A DNA stretch of 64,000 nucleotides from positions 52,571,176-52,635,175 of the forward strand of contig NC_085875.1 in NCBI RefSeq assembly GCF_034702125.1, written 5' to 3'. The DNA comes from Engraulis encrasicolus (taxonomy: Eukaryota; Chordata; Actinopteri; Clupeiformes; Engraulidae). Under the pieces are notes generated by a model. It did no database searches, was not told the origin of the DNA, and worked only from the letters and a program-made list of their open reading frames with translations. Within the stretch, counting starts at the first letter, position 1; each line of letters begins with the position of its first letter. A program made the position numbers and the translations under genes. Below are positions 52,085 through 62,710 of the stretch, in pieces.

Positions 52085-52670
52085 GTTTAGATAATATGAT
52101 CATTAACACTTCCTCGCAAAAGGAGTAATATTAGTTCTGTGTCCACATTTTGTTGCGCAGATGAGGTATAGGGGGAGAGGGGGTGCAGAGAACTGAACTA
52201 ATTAATTCTTTCTTTTTAAGGCAAAATGCATGAACTGTTGTATAACTGGGGCTTAGCCCGTTATAGATAAAAAATACTCCGGAGGCGGTTTCACATGCGT
52301 GCATACTTTCCTGGGTAACTTAACTAACTGGTGTGTTACATTCATATGCGTCCGTGTGACCCCAAGGGGCACGTCAATAATTCCACTGTACACAACATGA
52401 ACTACATGTGTAGAAAATAGGCAGAAATTACAAAGTAAACAAAACAATATTAAGATTATTTCCAAAACAAATAAAATTTTAAATCAGTCAAACCTTTTCC
52501 GTTGGCAATGCGGATCAGCGTGTCCGGGAACAAGCTACGTGTTGCTGTCAAACAGAAATCTTGCATGTCCACTTTCATTATCATTTTATTATCGCTACAA
52601 CAACATTAATTTTTAAATCACTATTTTCTAAATAAATATGCATTTCAACAACAAAGTTGGTTATTAGATA

Positions 52671-52920
52671 AATGATCATAGAATATACTCATGGAGACAG
52701 GGCAGAATGATTTATAGCCTAATTTAGGTTATAATAACGAATTAATTTCTATAATAGAAAAAAGGGGACATAGGAAGTTTCTGCTGCTCAAGAGGATAGC
52801 TTAGACAAAATGACTGCTCCATTTAGAAGAAACGACTGCTCTTGCGGACGAAATGACTGCATGGTGGACGAAACAACTGCATACTGCCGAAACGCGAATG
52901 GACGACTCAACCTGTATCCA
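52671..52920 (+). repeat. Dispersed repeat with GACGAAACGACTGC motifs, copy 2
   Basis: See 49083-49310. Shared TATACTCATGGAGA, GCTGCTCAAGAGGATA and four GACGAAAYGACTGC-like units. Confidence 0.65.
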
Positions 52921-52994
52921 TAATATGACAACAAAGACAGAATATGTCCATCTGCTTGATTTTTTTCTGTGTCTTCCTGTTGTTTCAATGACTT

Positions 52995-53110
52995 GAAGTC
53001 CGCTGACAGCTTTTTATTGGGCCCCCTACCCAAAACATACAATGTAATGGGGACCCAATTCTGGGCCTTCTGTCTCCCTAGGCCTGGGACAACATACACG
53101 TTTGTGTGCA
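52995..53110. repeat. Dispersed repeat, copy 2
   Basis: GACAGCTTTTTATTGGGCCC, ACAATGTAATGGGGACCC and CCTGGGACAACATAC match 20950-21090. Confidence 0.55.
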
Positions 53111-54218
53111 AACGTCTGCGGGTCTGGCCAGGCACGTGCACAGCATAGTTGCCCAAGGTGCCCGGGCAACTGCCCTTTTGCCCACCTTGGCTGATGTTGC
53201 AAAATAATATGGCAATTATCATTTCATATTTCAATATCATTTGATTTCGGTATAATTCATAATTTTGATTGAAGTTTTCAAAGTCTTCAGAGTCAGTCAT
53301 AGAAATTCACCAGGCCTATCGAGAAAGGGCACGAACGTGGGTATGCAACAACTCCACTGGGGGAGCTTGAGAGACACGAAAGATTTTGAAGATGTCTGGG
53401 AGTAGAGCCTGAAAGGTGAGCTTGAAATGTAACCTGAACACAGTAGGTCTACATATTAGGGTACAAAATATGCTCACAATCAACCTCTCTAAAACAATGT
53501 TGAGTAGGACATTTAGTGATCATAAATCTGCCAGCCAGCCAGCTGTAGGTGCCACGTTTAGGTAGCAAAAAATCTGACAGTCAGCTATGCCTCGGAAAAA
53601 TAGGCTATAATTCCGTGTTTCAACTGATTTGCTTTGTAATTAGTATTTTTGATTGAAGCCTCTGAACTAAGTTTTCAGTCAGATTCTGTATCACCTGACA
53701 CCTCGAGATTGGCAAAGGGAGGGGCCGCGTGTGCGTTGCGGGGGGCACGCGCTGCTCGAAGGGGGGGAGCAAGAATGCATGCGACCGGGCAGAGACACAA
53801 AATATTTTGAAGATGCCGTGGGAGTGTAGCCTAGAGCGACTGCCCTGACGGCCTGAGGTGAGCTTGAAACAGCCTACACAGTATTAAAATAGGCTACATG
53901 ATCACCATTAACGTTTCTTAAATCCGATGTCGTGTTTACGTTTAGTGATCCTAAACAATCTGGCAGCTGGATGTGCCACGTTCAGATAGGCTGGGGGAAA
54001 AAACTTGACAGCCAGCTAGCTTGCAGTCAACGTTTTACCTGGCTCAGGTTGTTTTGTGGAAGGCTAACCTACCTAACTAAGTTACATGCAGATGATGACA
54101 TGACGTTTTATCAAGCAAGATGAATGATGGACATAAAGCACAATTAGAGGTCTGATCTTCAGACCGCTAGGAAAGTGCTTTTTCTTATGCTGATATTCTC
54201 CGACCCAACTGTTTACAC

Positions 54219-55170
54219 CATGGGCGTAGATTTGGGTAGGGACGGTCGTGACATGTCACAACCAATATTCAAGGGATATAAAATAGTCCCGACCAATTTT
54301 TGACATATTAATTTAAAAAATGAAATAACTGAACGAAAATCTACATTGATTAGTTTAATATTTCGACATACTATGCAGTGGTAGCATTCATTTAAAAAAA
54401 AACATTTTAAATTGGCTAGTTAGTGAGCTATGATGACCCATGCCGCTATTGGCTGCAACAAGCGGCAAGGCGAAAGCAGTGGTCCACGCTGGTGGTGCTG
54501 AAAAGTGAACGCATCTGTCTCGTATTGGAATTAAACTCAAACGGCATACGTGTCTCCTTAATGTCGGCACCAAAAAAGAAAAGGACGACTGGCATAAGAA
54601 GTTATGCTACCTCAAGCCAGTAGCCCCATAGCCTAAGCAGTGGCGACTAGTCATCACGCAACGCATGTGTTCAGGTTCGGTGTTTAGGTAAGTTATCCTC
54701 CCTCCCTTGTCTCATTCGAGTGCAAGTTTTAACAGTCTCGTTGTAGTCAACATTTAAGCACTGACAGATACATGCAAATAAACATGGGAATGAATGAATG
54801 AGAAAGTTATAGATGCTGGAGATGCTCCCGTTTTAATTAGTGGCTGGCTGCACCTCACACAATGCGTGCAAAACATTCCGACTGTCAAACTACTCGATAG
54901 CTAAATGCGATTTGGGGTTGCTCATGTCGGTTGCCGCGTGCCGCGTGTGCCGCATGTTGTAAAAAGTTTGGCAAAAGGAATCCATTTCAGGTTGTGGTTC
55001 CTGTGACATTCTGAGAATAAAAGTCTGTTTTTAGATATTTCCTGGCAAAAAAGGGTCGTTTATTCTCCCAGGTCAAAGGGGCCCGGTCTTGATGGAGCTT
55101 GACTGCTTTTGCAGAAAGGAGCTTAACACGTCTTTAAAGGAGCCACTGCCCTTTTAACGTCAGTGACAGA

Positions 55171-55268
<98 letters not shown>

Positions 55269-55595
55269 GTTATGTTGTCCAGGCCCATTAGAAATGCTTA
55301 TTGTTGCGCAATTTTAAATGTTTGATAGAAGTAGCCTATCTGTGTTTAACATAGACTACTGTACCACTTAGCCTACTGTAGGCCTATAGCACTGTTCATT
55401 TTGGGATATGAGCCATGGTCTGATACATGGCTTAAGAAACAGTCTTCCTTACTTGTAGGCCCTAGTCATTATTTCGGTAGGGCGCATATTGGTATAATTT
55501 CATAATACCAGTCAGATTTATGTAGATAAAGAATCTATGTAATTTTTTTTTTTTAAGTTGTCCCTACCAAAGCTCAAGCCAAACCTACGCCCTTG
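54219..55595 (+). mobile_element. Nested hAT-like element with perfect 8-bp target duplication
   Basis: GTTTACAC at 54211-54218 and 55596-55603. Ends CATGGGCGTAGATTTGGG and (inverted) CAAGGGCGTAGGTTTGGC. A short frame reads MSAPKKKRTTGIRSY (about 54561-54620), like the N-terminus of TTF-type hAT transposases, so it is probably a deletion derivative. The 55172-55263 TC repeat lies inside. Confidence 0.8.
55172..55263. repeat. (TC)n microsatellite
   Basis: About 92 bp with one CTCC break. Confidence 0.96.
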
Positions 55596-56213
55596 GTTTA
55601 CACTGTCAATATCCACAAAACCTCTGCACATGAGGAGGAGACATGTAGGGCAGGCTGATCATCTCTGACTGATACAGGTTTAAAAACTAGCAAGGCATTT
55701 TCTTATAATTTCATTTCATTTAAGATGAGGAGCAGCCACAAACCACACATGAGGAAAATGTGGATCAGGAGACATTTAGGGCAGGTAGGCACAAGGCTGA
55801 TCATCTCTGATGTATGATTAATAGGTAGGCCTACATGTTTAAAAACTAGCACACTATATCATACTCTACACATAGTCATAGGCGTTGCCCTTTCTTTAGG
55901 TTGCCCTTCTAGATACCTGTGCACATCCCTAGGTCTGGTGTTGCTGAGGGACTGGTGCAATAATTTGTTGGCATTGGCACTAATGGGATTTTGTGTGTAT
56001 GGCGGGGTGTTTTCCCCTTTGCAAATGTTGTCCTCCTGAAGAAGAAAGAAAGAAAAAAATGGGCCCAGAATTATTTAAATCAAAATAGTGTGTGTTTGTG
56101 TGTGTGGTTGTGTGTGGGTGCATGTGCGTGCGTGCTCGTTGACATTATGGGTGATTTGTGATTCCACTCAGGGAAATCCCTTTGCCCCCACACACATCAA
56201 CAGCCCCTCACTG

Positions 56214-56350
<137 letters not shown>

Positions 56351-56375
56351 GCACTCAAGCACTTTCTGGAAAAGG

Positions 56376-56505
56376 AGTGGTAGTAGTACTAGTAGTAGCA
56401 GTACCTGTAGTGGTAGAAGTGGTAGTAGTGGTAGTGGCGGTAGTGGTAGTAGTGGTGGTAGTAGTAGTAGTGGCAGTAGTAGTAGTGATAGTAGTACACA
56501 GCAAA
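56376..56505. repeat. (GTA/GTG)n trinucleotide-type repeat
   Basis: Imperfect GTAGTAGTGGTAGTAGTG array; it reads as Ser/Gly repeats in one frame but has no gene context. Confidence 0.9.
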
Positions 56506-56700
56506 TATGGGAGTGTTAAACATTCAGTGTGAGTGTTAAAACAGAGTGTTGGTGTTGTTTTAACACCATATTGATTTAAAACAACACTGAGTGTGGCGTT
56601 GTTAAATTAAGGATGTTAAATCAGGGTGTTGTTGATGCTTGTGTTAAAAAAAGCAGATTGATGTTGATGAAATCACGTCCTGACGTCCTTAACAGTGATG
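56506..56700. mobile_element. GTGTTAAA-rich MITE-like repeat
   Basis: ACACAGCAAATATGGGAGTG start followed by repeated AGTGTTAAA and TTAACAC in both orientations. The opposite end was not fixed. Confidence 0.45.
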
Positions 56701-57810
56701 CGCGGGTCGACGAAAAAACAAGACGCAACCGACCGTTTTTTTCAATAGCCCGCCCGCTTGCCCTGACCTCAAGAAATATTTATGAAAAAATATTGACCCG
56801 ACCCGCTTTTTTGGTTTCGTTTGGTTTGGTAGGCTACTCCTCTGCTATGTCCTTTTCATGAACTGAAATTGGTTTCACTTTTTCCTATCCCAAAGTTGAG
56901 GGCCACCCCCTTCTTCACCACGATATCAAGCTGTTAATTTGGTATTTTTTAATTAGCATTGGGGAATAGTAATCATGGGTAAATCGTGTAACATACAGTA
57001 CATACAACATTAACGGGGGATAAATAATTGGCAAAATTCCTTAGCCTAGATAATTGTGTCACACAAATCACAAATGCAACCTGCCACTATAGGCAACACT
57101 TGTCTTTCTAGTGCAAATGATCATTTACACAAAGTGTGAACTCTCGTAATCTTAGATGACTGCAATGTAAAGATCCATTCATGATCACGTAGGCTACGGA
57201 GCCCTTCTCAACTGATTTTAACAGTTGCACTCACAATGCTATAACGTGACATGCCCTGTCCAACAAATTTTCTCACAAATGATTCTTTTCTAATATGAGC
57301 ATTTTGATCATTATATGTTTGTCTGTTACCCAGACTACCAAGTTTGATCTTCATAAAATAGTATTTTATTATTTAGGCTATTTAGTAGAGTAGAGTAGAG
57401 TAGAGTAACATTTATTAATACCGAAGGAAATTTAGGTGTCTAGTAGCATACATACAAAAAAAATATTATTTCACATAAAAAGTCTCTCGTTGCAATAGAT
57501 TGTTGGAGGAGGGATGGATGGGGGATGGATGGGGGATGGAAGGGGGGCAGGGCAGGGGGGGGTGGGGGGTGGGGGGTAAGCGGTCCAGTCACCTACGTAT
57601 AACAATCTTCAGTGTGTTCTTCTGAGTTGTTGAGTTAAATAGCTGGATGGCCCTGGGGTCAAAGGACTTAAACAGCCTGTCAGGGGATGGCAAGAAATCT
57701 GTGGCTGAACAGACTTTACTGGTTGGCAAAGACTGAGTGCAAGGGATGATGGTCACTGTCCATTATAGAGTCCAATCTGCCCAATGTCCTCTTTTCAGCT
57801 GTGGTACTAA

Positions 57811-58350
57811 AGCCGGGCATACACTGTGCGATATTTTCACTCGTGGGTCTTCAGCTTCTGCTCACACTGCACGATGGAATTTCATTGTTTAAAAGTTCAC
57901 AGCCCACGACTCACGTCCTCACACTACACGAGCTGACAGTTGGATGCGAGCGAAATGCTTTCACAGTACGACGCGACAGGCACGTTTCCCCGGTCTGCAG
58001 AGGAGGGAACATGCGCACCTGAGGTGGAGATGTGGTCGCGCTCAACAGCGAATCGCACGGCCCTATTAATTTGTGCATGTGAAGTGTCAAATCGGGTCGT
58101 AGCACTGCTTTAACTGTGCGATTTACGCACGAGCCACGACCAGAATTTCAAACCGTTTTGATGTTCTTGCGACCCTGCCATTGCACGATCGTGAGGCGAA
58201 ATCGCTTGTCGCTACCCCATGTTCACTGCACGATGCGAGACTCACGATTGACCTGCGATTGAGCAAGAAATTGGCCCGAGTCTGAAAAAGTCGTGCGAGT
58301 GCCAAAGCGAGGCAAAATCGGGGCAAAAGTCGCACAGTGTAAGCCCAGCT
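57811..58350. mobile_element. PIF/Harbinger-like MITE in the LINE
   Basis: TAA at 57808-57810 and 58351-58353. Ends AGCCGGGCATACACTGTGCG and (inverted) AGCTGGGCTTACACTGTGCG. The interior is rich in CACGA/TCGTG motifs (GCACGAT, ACGACTC). A 3-bp TAA/TTA target fits PIF/Harbinger. Confidence 0.75.
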
Positions 58351-58353
58351 TAA

Positions 58354-59420
58354 GAGCCTCCAGTTCTGTACCAACAACAGAGCCTGCTTTCCTCACTAGC
58401 TTGTCCAGACGTCCAGCATCTCTCTTCCTAATGCTCCCGCCCCAGCATGCCACAGCATATGAAAGCACACTAGCCATGACAGACTGGTAAAACATCTGGA
58501 GGAGTCTGTTGCAGACATTAAATGATCTTAGTGTGACGGAGGTCATCTTGCACCTGTTCACCCCCCTCAGGGATCGAACGTGCAACCTCGTCAACCACAA
58601 CGGTTCGGCAATGGGAGACACAGTACGATACCGCTGGGCCAAAAGACTAGTCTTCTTCGCCCAACGGCACGAGACTGTATGAGGCTATCGGAGGGAGGTT
58701 TACCAACGTTCTACGCCAACTCTGTGCTAGTTAGCCTCCGTTTCACTCTCCCCCTTAAACCTCACTCCCATCCGGGTCACGGCACCACTGTGACGGAGGT
58801 CATCTTGCACCTGTTCACCCCCCTCGGGGATCGAACGTGCGACCTCGTCAACCACAACGGTTCGGCAATGGGAGACACAGTACGATACCGCTGGGCCAAG
58901 AGACTAGTCTCTCGGCCCAACGGCACGAGACTGTATGAGGCTATCGGAGGGAGGTTTACCAACGTTCTACGCCAACTCTGTGCTAGTTAGCCTCCGTTAC
59001 ATTAGCTTCCTCAGAAAGTAAAGCCTGCTCTGTCCTTTCTTGTAGACTGCATGTGAATTAACTGACCAGTCCAGTTTACTATCCAGATGTACCCCCAGGT
59101 ATTTGTAGGTGCAGACTGTCTCCACTGTCTCCCCCTCAATAGAGACAGGCACAAGGGGTGGGGTTGTTCGCCGGAAATCATCCACCATTTCCTTTGTTTT
59201 GGTGGTGTTCAGCTGCAACTGATTGGTCTTACACCAAATCTAACAAAGTTCTCCAGCAGTTCCCTGTACTCCCCCTCCTGCCCATCTTTAATACATCCAA
59301 CAATGGCAGTGTCATCTGAGAATTTCTGCATGTGGCAGGTCACAGAATTGTAGCTGAAGTCAGTGGTGTACAAGGTGAACAAAACCAGGGAGAGCACCGT
59401 TCCTTGTGGAGCTCCAGTAC
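58354..59420 (-). pseudogene. LINE ORF2 (reverse transcriptase) remnants
   Basis: From 59420 down: GTVLSLVLFTLYTTDF, KFSDDTAIVG (the FADD-type catalytic box, here FSDD), KTKEMVDDFRR, YKYLGVHLDSKLDW and LYFLRKL. After the LTR insertion it continues RSFNVCNRLLQMFYQSV and ACWGGSIRKRDAGRLDKLVR, to about 58354. Frameshifts separate the blocks. It is the C-terminal half of an L2/CR1-like ORF2 and is not functional. Confidence 0.85.
58532..59001 (-). mobile_element. 470-bp TRIM-like LTR retroelement
   Basis: Two direct repeats of about 213 bp (58789-59001 and 58532-58745), each with TG...CA ends (TGTAACGGAGG / CCTCCGTCACA), about nine differences by eye, and flanking TTAG duplications (58528-58531, 59002-59005). 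On the minus strand the 43-bp interior is TGGTGCCGTGACCCGGAT (58787-58770; one mismatch to the tRNA-His primer-binding site as I remember it) and the purine tract AAGGGGGAGAG (58756-58746) next to the 3' LTR. It has no coding sequence. The LTR also has an A-box-like TGGCCCAGCGG (58898-58888) and a B box GTTCGATCC (58836-58828). Confidence 0.85.
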
Positions 59421-59430
59421 TACTGATTAC

Positions 59431-59857
59431 AATTATTAGCCTATTTTTTTAAGTGGCGAGGGCGTTGTTCTTCCACTGTAAATTACTCAAATGAGCACTG
59501 CATTCAAAGGAATTAATAATTTGGAGATTGTATAGGCTATAGTAGCCTATTCTATTTCGACTGTGGGCATAGCCACATGAATCCCTAGCTGTGGAGGAAA
59601 TTAATCTGTAGCCTAGTTGGGGAGCAGACGGAGCCAGCCGTCAAGTGGACTGCCTCGTAGCTGTGTTACGACACAGGAAATGAAAACAAACTCTGTAAAC
59701 AACACAGGAGCGTGAAACCATTACAGTTGTATAAGAAAATATTTGTGCTATATCCATCATTGCACTGTGTAGAGAGCACCCTCTGTGTTGTGCTAAATGC
59801 CCTCAATGGTTGCACCTGCTGCACCAGTTGCGCGCAGAGGATTCTCCTGCAGAGCTC
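59431..59857. other. No gene recognised
   Basis: Short unique-looking stretch between the two LINEs; nothing identified. Confidence 0.4.
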
Positions 59858-60381
59858 ATGAATGAATGAATGAATGAATGAATGAATGAATGAATGAATG
59901 AAACTTTATTGTCATTGTACAGGTACAACGAAATTGGTAAAGTGCAGATGCTCACGGTGCTTAAAAATCAACAAAGAAACCTATAACTTATATATACTGT
60001 ATAAAAAGAATTAAGATTTTAAAAAGTCAGCTGTGCAAAATTAAGTGTGTAGATTGCTTTTGGATAAAAACGGTCTTTTAGCCTGTTGGTTTTTGTACCC
60101 AGAGCCCTGTAACGCCTGCCTGATGGCAGCAGCTCAAACAGTTTATGTCCAGTATGGTAGGGGTCTCTGATTATTTGCTTGGCTTTCTTCAGACAGCGAC
60201 AGGAGAACAACTCCTCTAAAGAGGGCAGGGGACAGCTGGTGATCTTCTGAGCTGTGCTGACCACTCTCTGGAGAGCTCTTCTGTCCGCTGCTGTGCAGCT
60301 TGAATACCACACACATAAACAGTATGTTAGGATGCTCTCTATGGAGCTTCGGTAGAAGGCCACCAGTAGACTTTGGGGTAG
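59858..60381 (-). mobile_element. L2-type LINE 3' end, split by the fold-back element
   Basis: The minus strand codes AFYRSSIESILTYC, CTAADRRALQRVV and LFELLPSGRRYR (ORF2 C-terminus), then a 3' UTR with ATTTCGTTGTACCTGTACAA, TGACAATAAAG, and (ATTC)n as tail (59858-59901). Its upstream part resumes at 63966-64000 beyond the insertion. The copy seems young, because the coding frame is intact over this stretch. Confidence 0.88.
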
Positions 60382-61810
60382 TAGGGTTGGAAAGGGGGGT
60401 CCACGCGCACCCCCCGGCTTTTTTTACGCCACCTGATTTTTTTGAATCTTTAGAGTGTCTACTTCCAGAATCTGCCAGGTGCCAAGCTGAAATAATGTCC
60501 CATGGCCTTCATTTTTAACCATTTAATGCACCTGACAGGAACCCAACAGATTGAAGCAATGACAGAGAATAGGTCATAACTTTTGAAGTAAACTACATAC
60601 AGAGACAAATTAACACATTTTCCCATACAATATTGACCTGAGGAATGGATTTAAGTTGTTGTTTTTGACTTTTGACAACATTTAAACAGCATATTTGCTC
60701 AGAAACAGCAATAAAATGACCCAAAATATGTAGACACTCAACTATCTTTTCATTCTTTTGAGATTTGTTGTCTCTTTTTCATCACCTGCTCTTCCTTTAT
60801 CATTTGCAGTGTAAATGTGAGTATTATATCACATATTAAGCTGAAATTATGACCCCCAGTCTCCATTTTTGACCCTTTAATGCGCCTGACTGAAACCCGA
60901 CAGACTGAAACAATGATACAAAATGGGTCATAACTTTTGAAGTAAACTACATACAGAGACAAATTAACACATTTTCCCATATAATATTGACCTGAGGAAT
61001 GCTATTAAGTAGTTGTCTTTGACATTTCAGAACATTTAAACTGCATGTTTGGTCATAATCAGCAATAAAATGGCCTAAAATATGTAGACACTCGAGTATC
61101 TTTTCATTCTTTCGAATGTTATTGTCTTTTGTCCACCACCGGCTCCTCCTTTACCATTTGCAGTGTCCATTTTTAACCCTTTAATGCGCCTGACTGGAAC
61201 AGATTGAAACAATGATACAGAATGGGTCATAACTTTTGAATTAAACTGTATACAGAGAGAAATTAACACATTTTGATATACAATACTAAGCTGAAGAATG
61301 AAATTAAGTTATTGATTTGACATTTTTGACAACATTTAAACTTATAATACTTCATAAAAAGACGTAGTGTGGGTTGACTTTTGAAGTAAGCCACAAAGAG
61401 AAGAAAAGCTAACCCATTTTCCATACAATACTGAACCAAGAAATGCAATGAAGCACTTGTGAAGGACTGTCATCAATGTTTAAACCGTGTTCCTGGACAA
61501 AAATAGCATTAAAATGCCCAAAATGTGTAGAAAATAAGCAGTCTTTTTTCATTCTTTCAAGTTTTATTGAGTGCTTCTCATTGCTCATTTAAAGTATACA
61601 TTTGATTATGTTGTTGGGTTTCAGATTGAAACAGTATCTCATTTTCAAAATATATCTTCCACTTAATAACCAGCTAGCACCATCATCATTCAGAGGTTCA
61701 AGAAACAAAGGAGGCTTCTTTAACACTTATTAGCAAAACCTTCCAAAAATGAGAGGTAAAGGCACATCCCAAAAAGCAATTGCCGTGGGTGCAGGACATA
61801 AAAGAACACA

Positions 61811-61968
61811 TAAGAAATAAGGAAAGACTATCCGCACACCACAGAAGCTCCCTTGTCATCATTTCACGTGTGAAAAGCTCACACAACGTCTCGACCTGTA
61901 AGGTCTTCGTCAGGTGTCTCACGACAAGGGAGCATCTGTGGTGTGTGTATATTCTTTCCTTTTTCTTA
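61811..61968. mobile_element. Nested 158-bp MITE
   Basis: Inverted ends of about 46 bp (TAAGAAATAAGGAAAGACTA ... CCACAGAAGCTCCCTTGTC). The centre has GTGAGACACCTGACGAAGAC on the minus strand. It sits in the central part of the fold-back element. Confidence 0.75.
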
Positions 61969-62404
61969 TTGCAAAACCTCCACGTGTAATTTGTAACATG
62001 AAGATGTGTCTTTCACCTTTTTCTGCAGACATAGACTGTTTGGCTTGTTATGCCAAATGTACAGAGAAACATGCCAGTGTAAAACACACTCATGGCTGAC
62101 AAACTTTACAAATCTGGTCACTTGGATCGAGATAGTGCATTATTCAGGTAGTCATGCACCTACAAAACACTAGTGTGGATGGGTTGCTTGCTGCTGTGAT
62201 CCTCCAAAATAGAATGACAGTTTAATTTCTATAGATTTTAGGGCTTTTTTAAAAGGCAGTTTTTGTCCAGAAGCGCATTTAAAAGTTGATAAAAGGCCAA
62301 AGATTGTTCATTGCATTCCTTGGGTCAGTATTGTATGGGAAAATGGGTTACCTTTTCTCTGTACTGTGGTTTACTTCAAAAGTTAACCTCCATTGAAAGA
62401 AATA

Positions 62405-62710
62405 AAGTGAAAGCCCATTGGGAAACTCCAACTCCCATTGTTATTGTGACACAGCATTCCACAGCACACAAGTGAACACTGCACACAATGAAATTGCATT
62501 TATGCCTCACCCGTGCAAAGGGGCAGCCCTCAGTGGCGCCCCTGGGGAGCAGTGCGGCGGGACGGGTCCATGCTCAGGGTACCTCTGTCATGGAGGAGGA
62601 TGGGGGAGAGCACTGGTTGATTACCCCCACCAACCTGGCGGGTCGGGAATCGAACCGGCAACCTTTGGGATACAAGTCTGACGCTCTACCTGCTTACCCA
62701 TGACTGCCCA
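62405..62710 (-). mobile_element. tRNA-derived SINE (family B), nested
   Basis: On the minus strand: head GGGCAGTCATGGGTAAGCAG, perfect B box GGTTCGATTCC, CTCTCCCCCATCCTCCTCC, GTGTCACAATAACAATGGGA and the tail GGGCTTTCACTTT. The copy has a partly duplicated head (ATGACTGCCCAA twice, 62700-62730). Confidence 0.85.

Larger units (their letters stand above)
53129..55931. mobile_element. hAT-like element, 2.8 kb, with nested element
   Basis: Flanks GGTCTGGC (53121-53128) and GGTCTGGT (55932-55939), 7 of 8. Ends CAGGCACGTGCACAGCATAG and (inverted) TAGGGATGTGCACAGGTATC, both followed by GGGCAAC/TTGCCC blocks. Minus the nested element it is about 1.4 kb. No transposase frame. Confidence 0.75.
57391..59430 (-). 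mobile_element. L2-type LINE, 5' truncated, with two nested insertions
   Basis: The minus strand runs from the RT domain (GAPQGTVLS at about 59415) to the 3' tail AAATTTCCTTCGGTATTAAT then (TACTC)n at 57391-57435. It is interrupted by an LTR element (58532-59001) and a PIF/Harbinger-like MITE (57811-58350). Confidence 0.85.

Noticed and set aside
52788..53300. 170-aa minus-strand frame as a gene
   Set aside because: Crosses three different repeats (GACGAAACGACTGC repeat, GGGCCC repeat and a hAT end).
58532..59001. Simple tandem duplication of a SINE
   Set aside because: TG...CA ends, PBS and PPT in exact LTR-element positions, and target duplications around the pair fit a TRIM better; kept as the main alternative in the finding.
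62640..62710. Possible tRNA gene (good B box)
   Set aside because: It is the head of SINE family B: A box degenerate, no cloverleaf closure, and a SINE body and tail follow.
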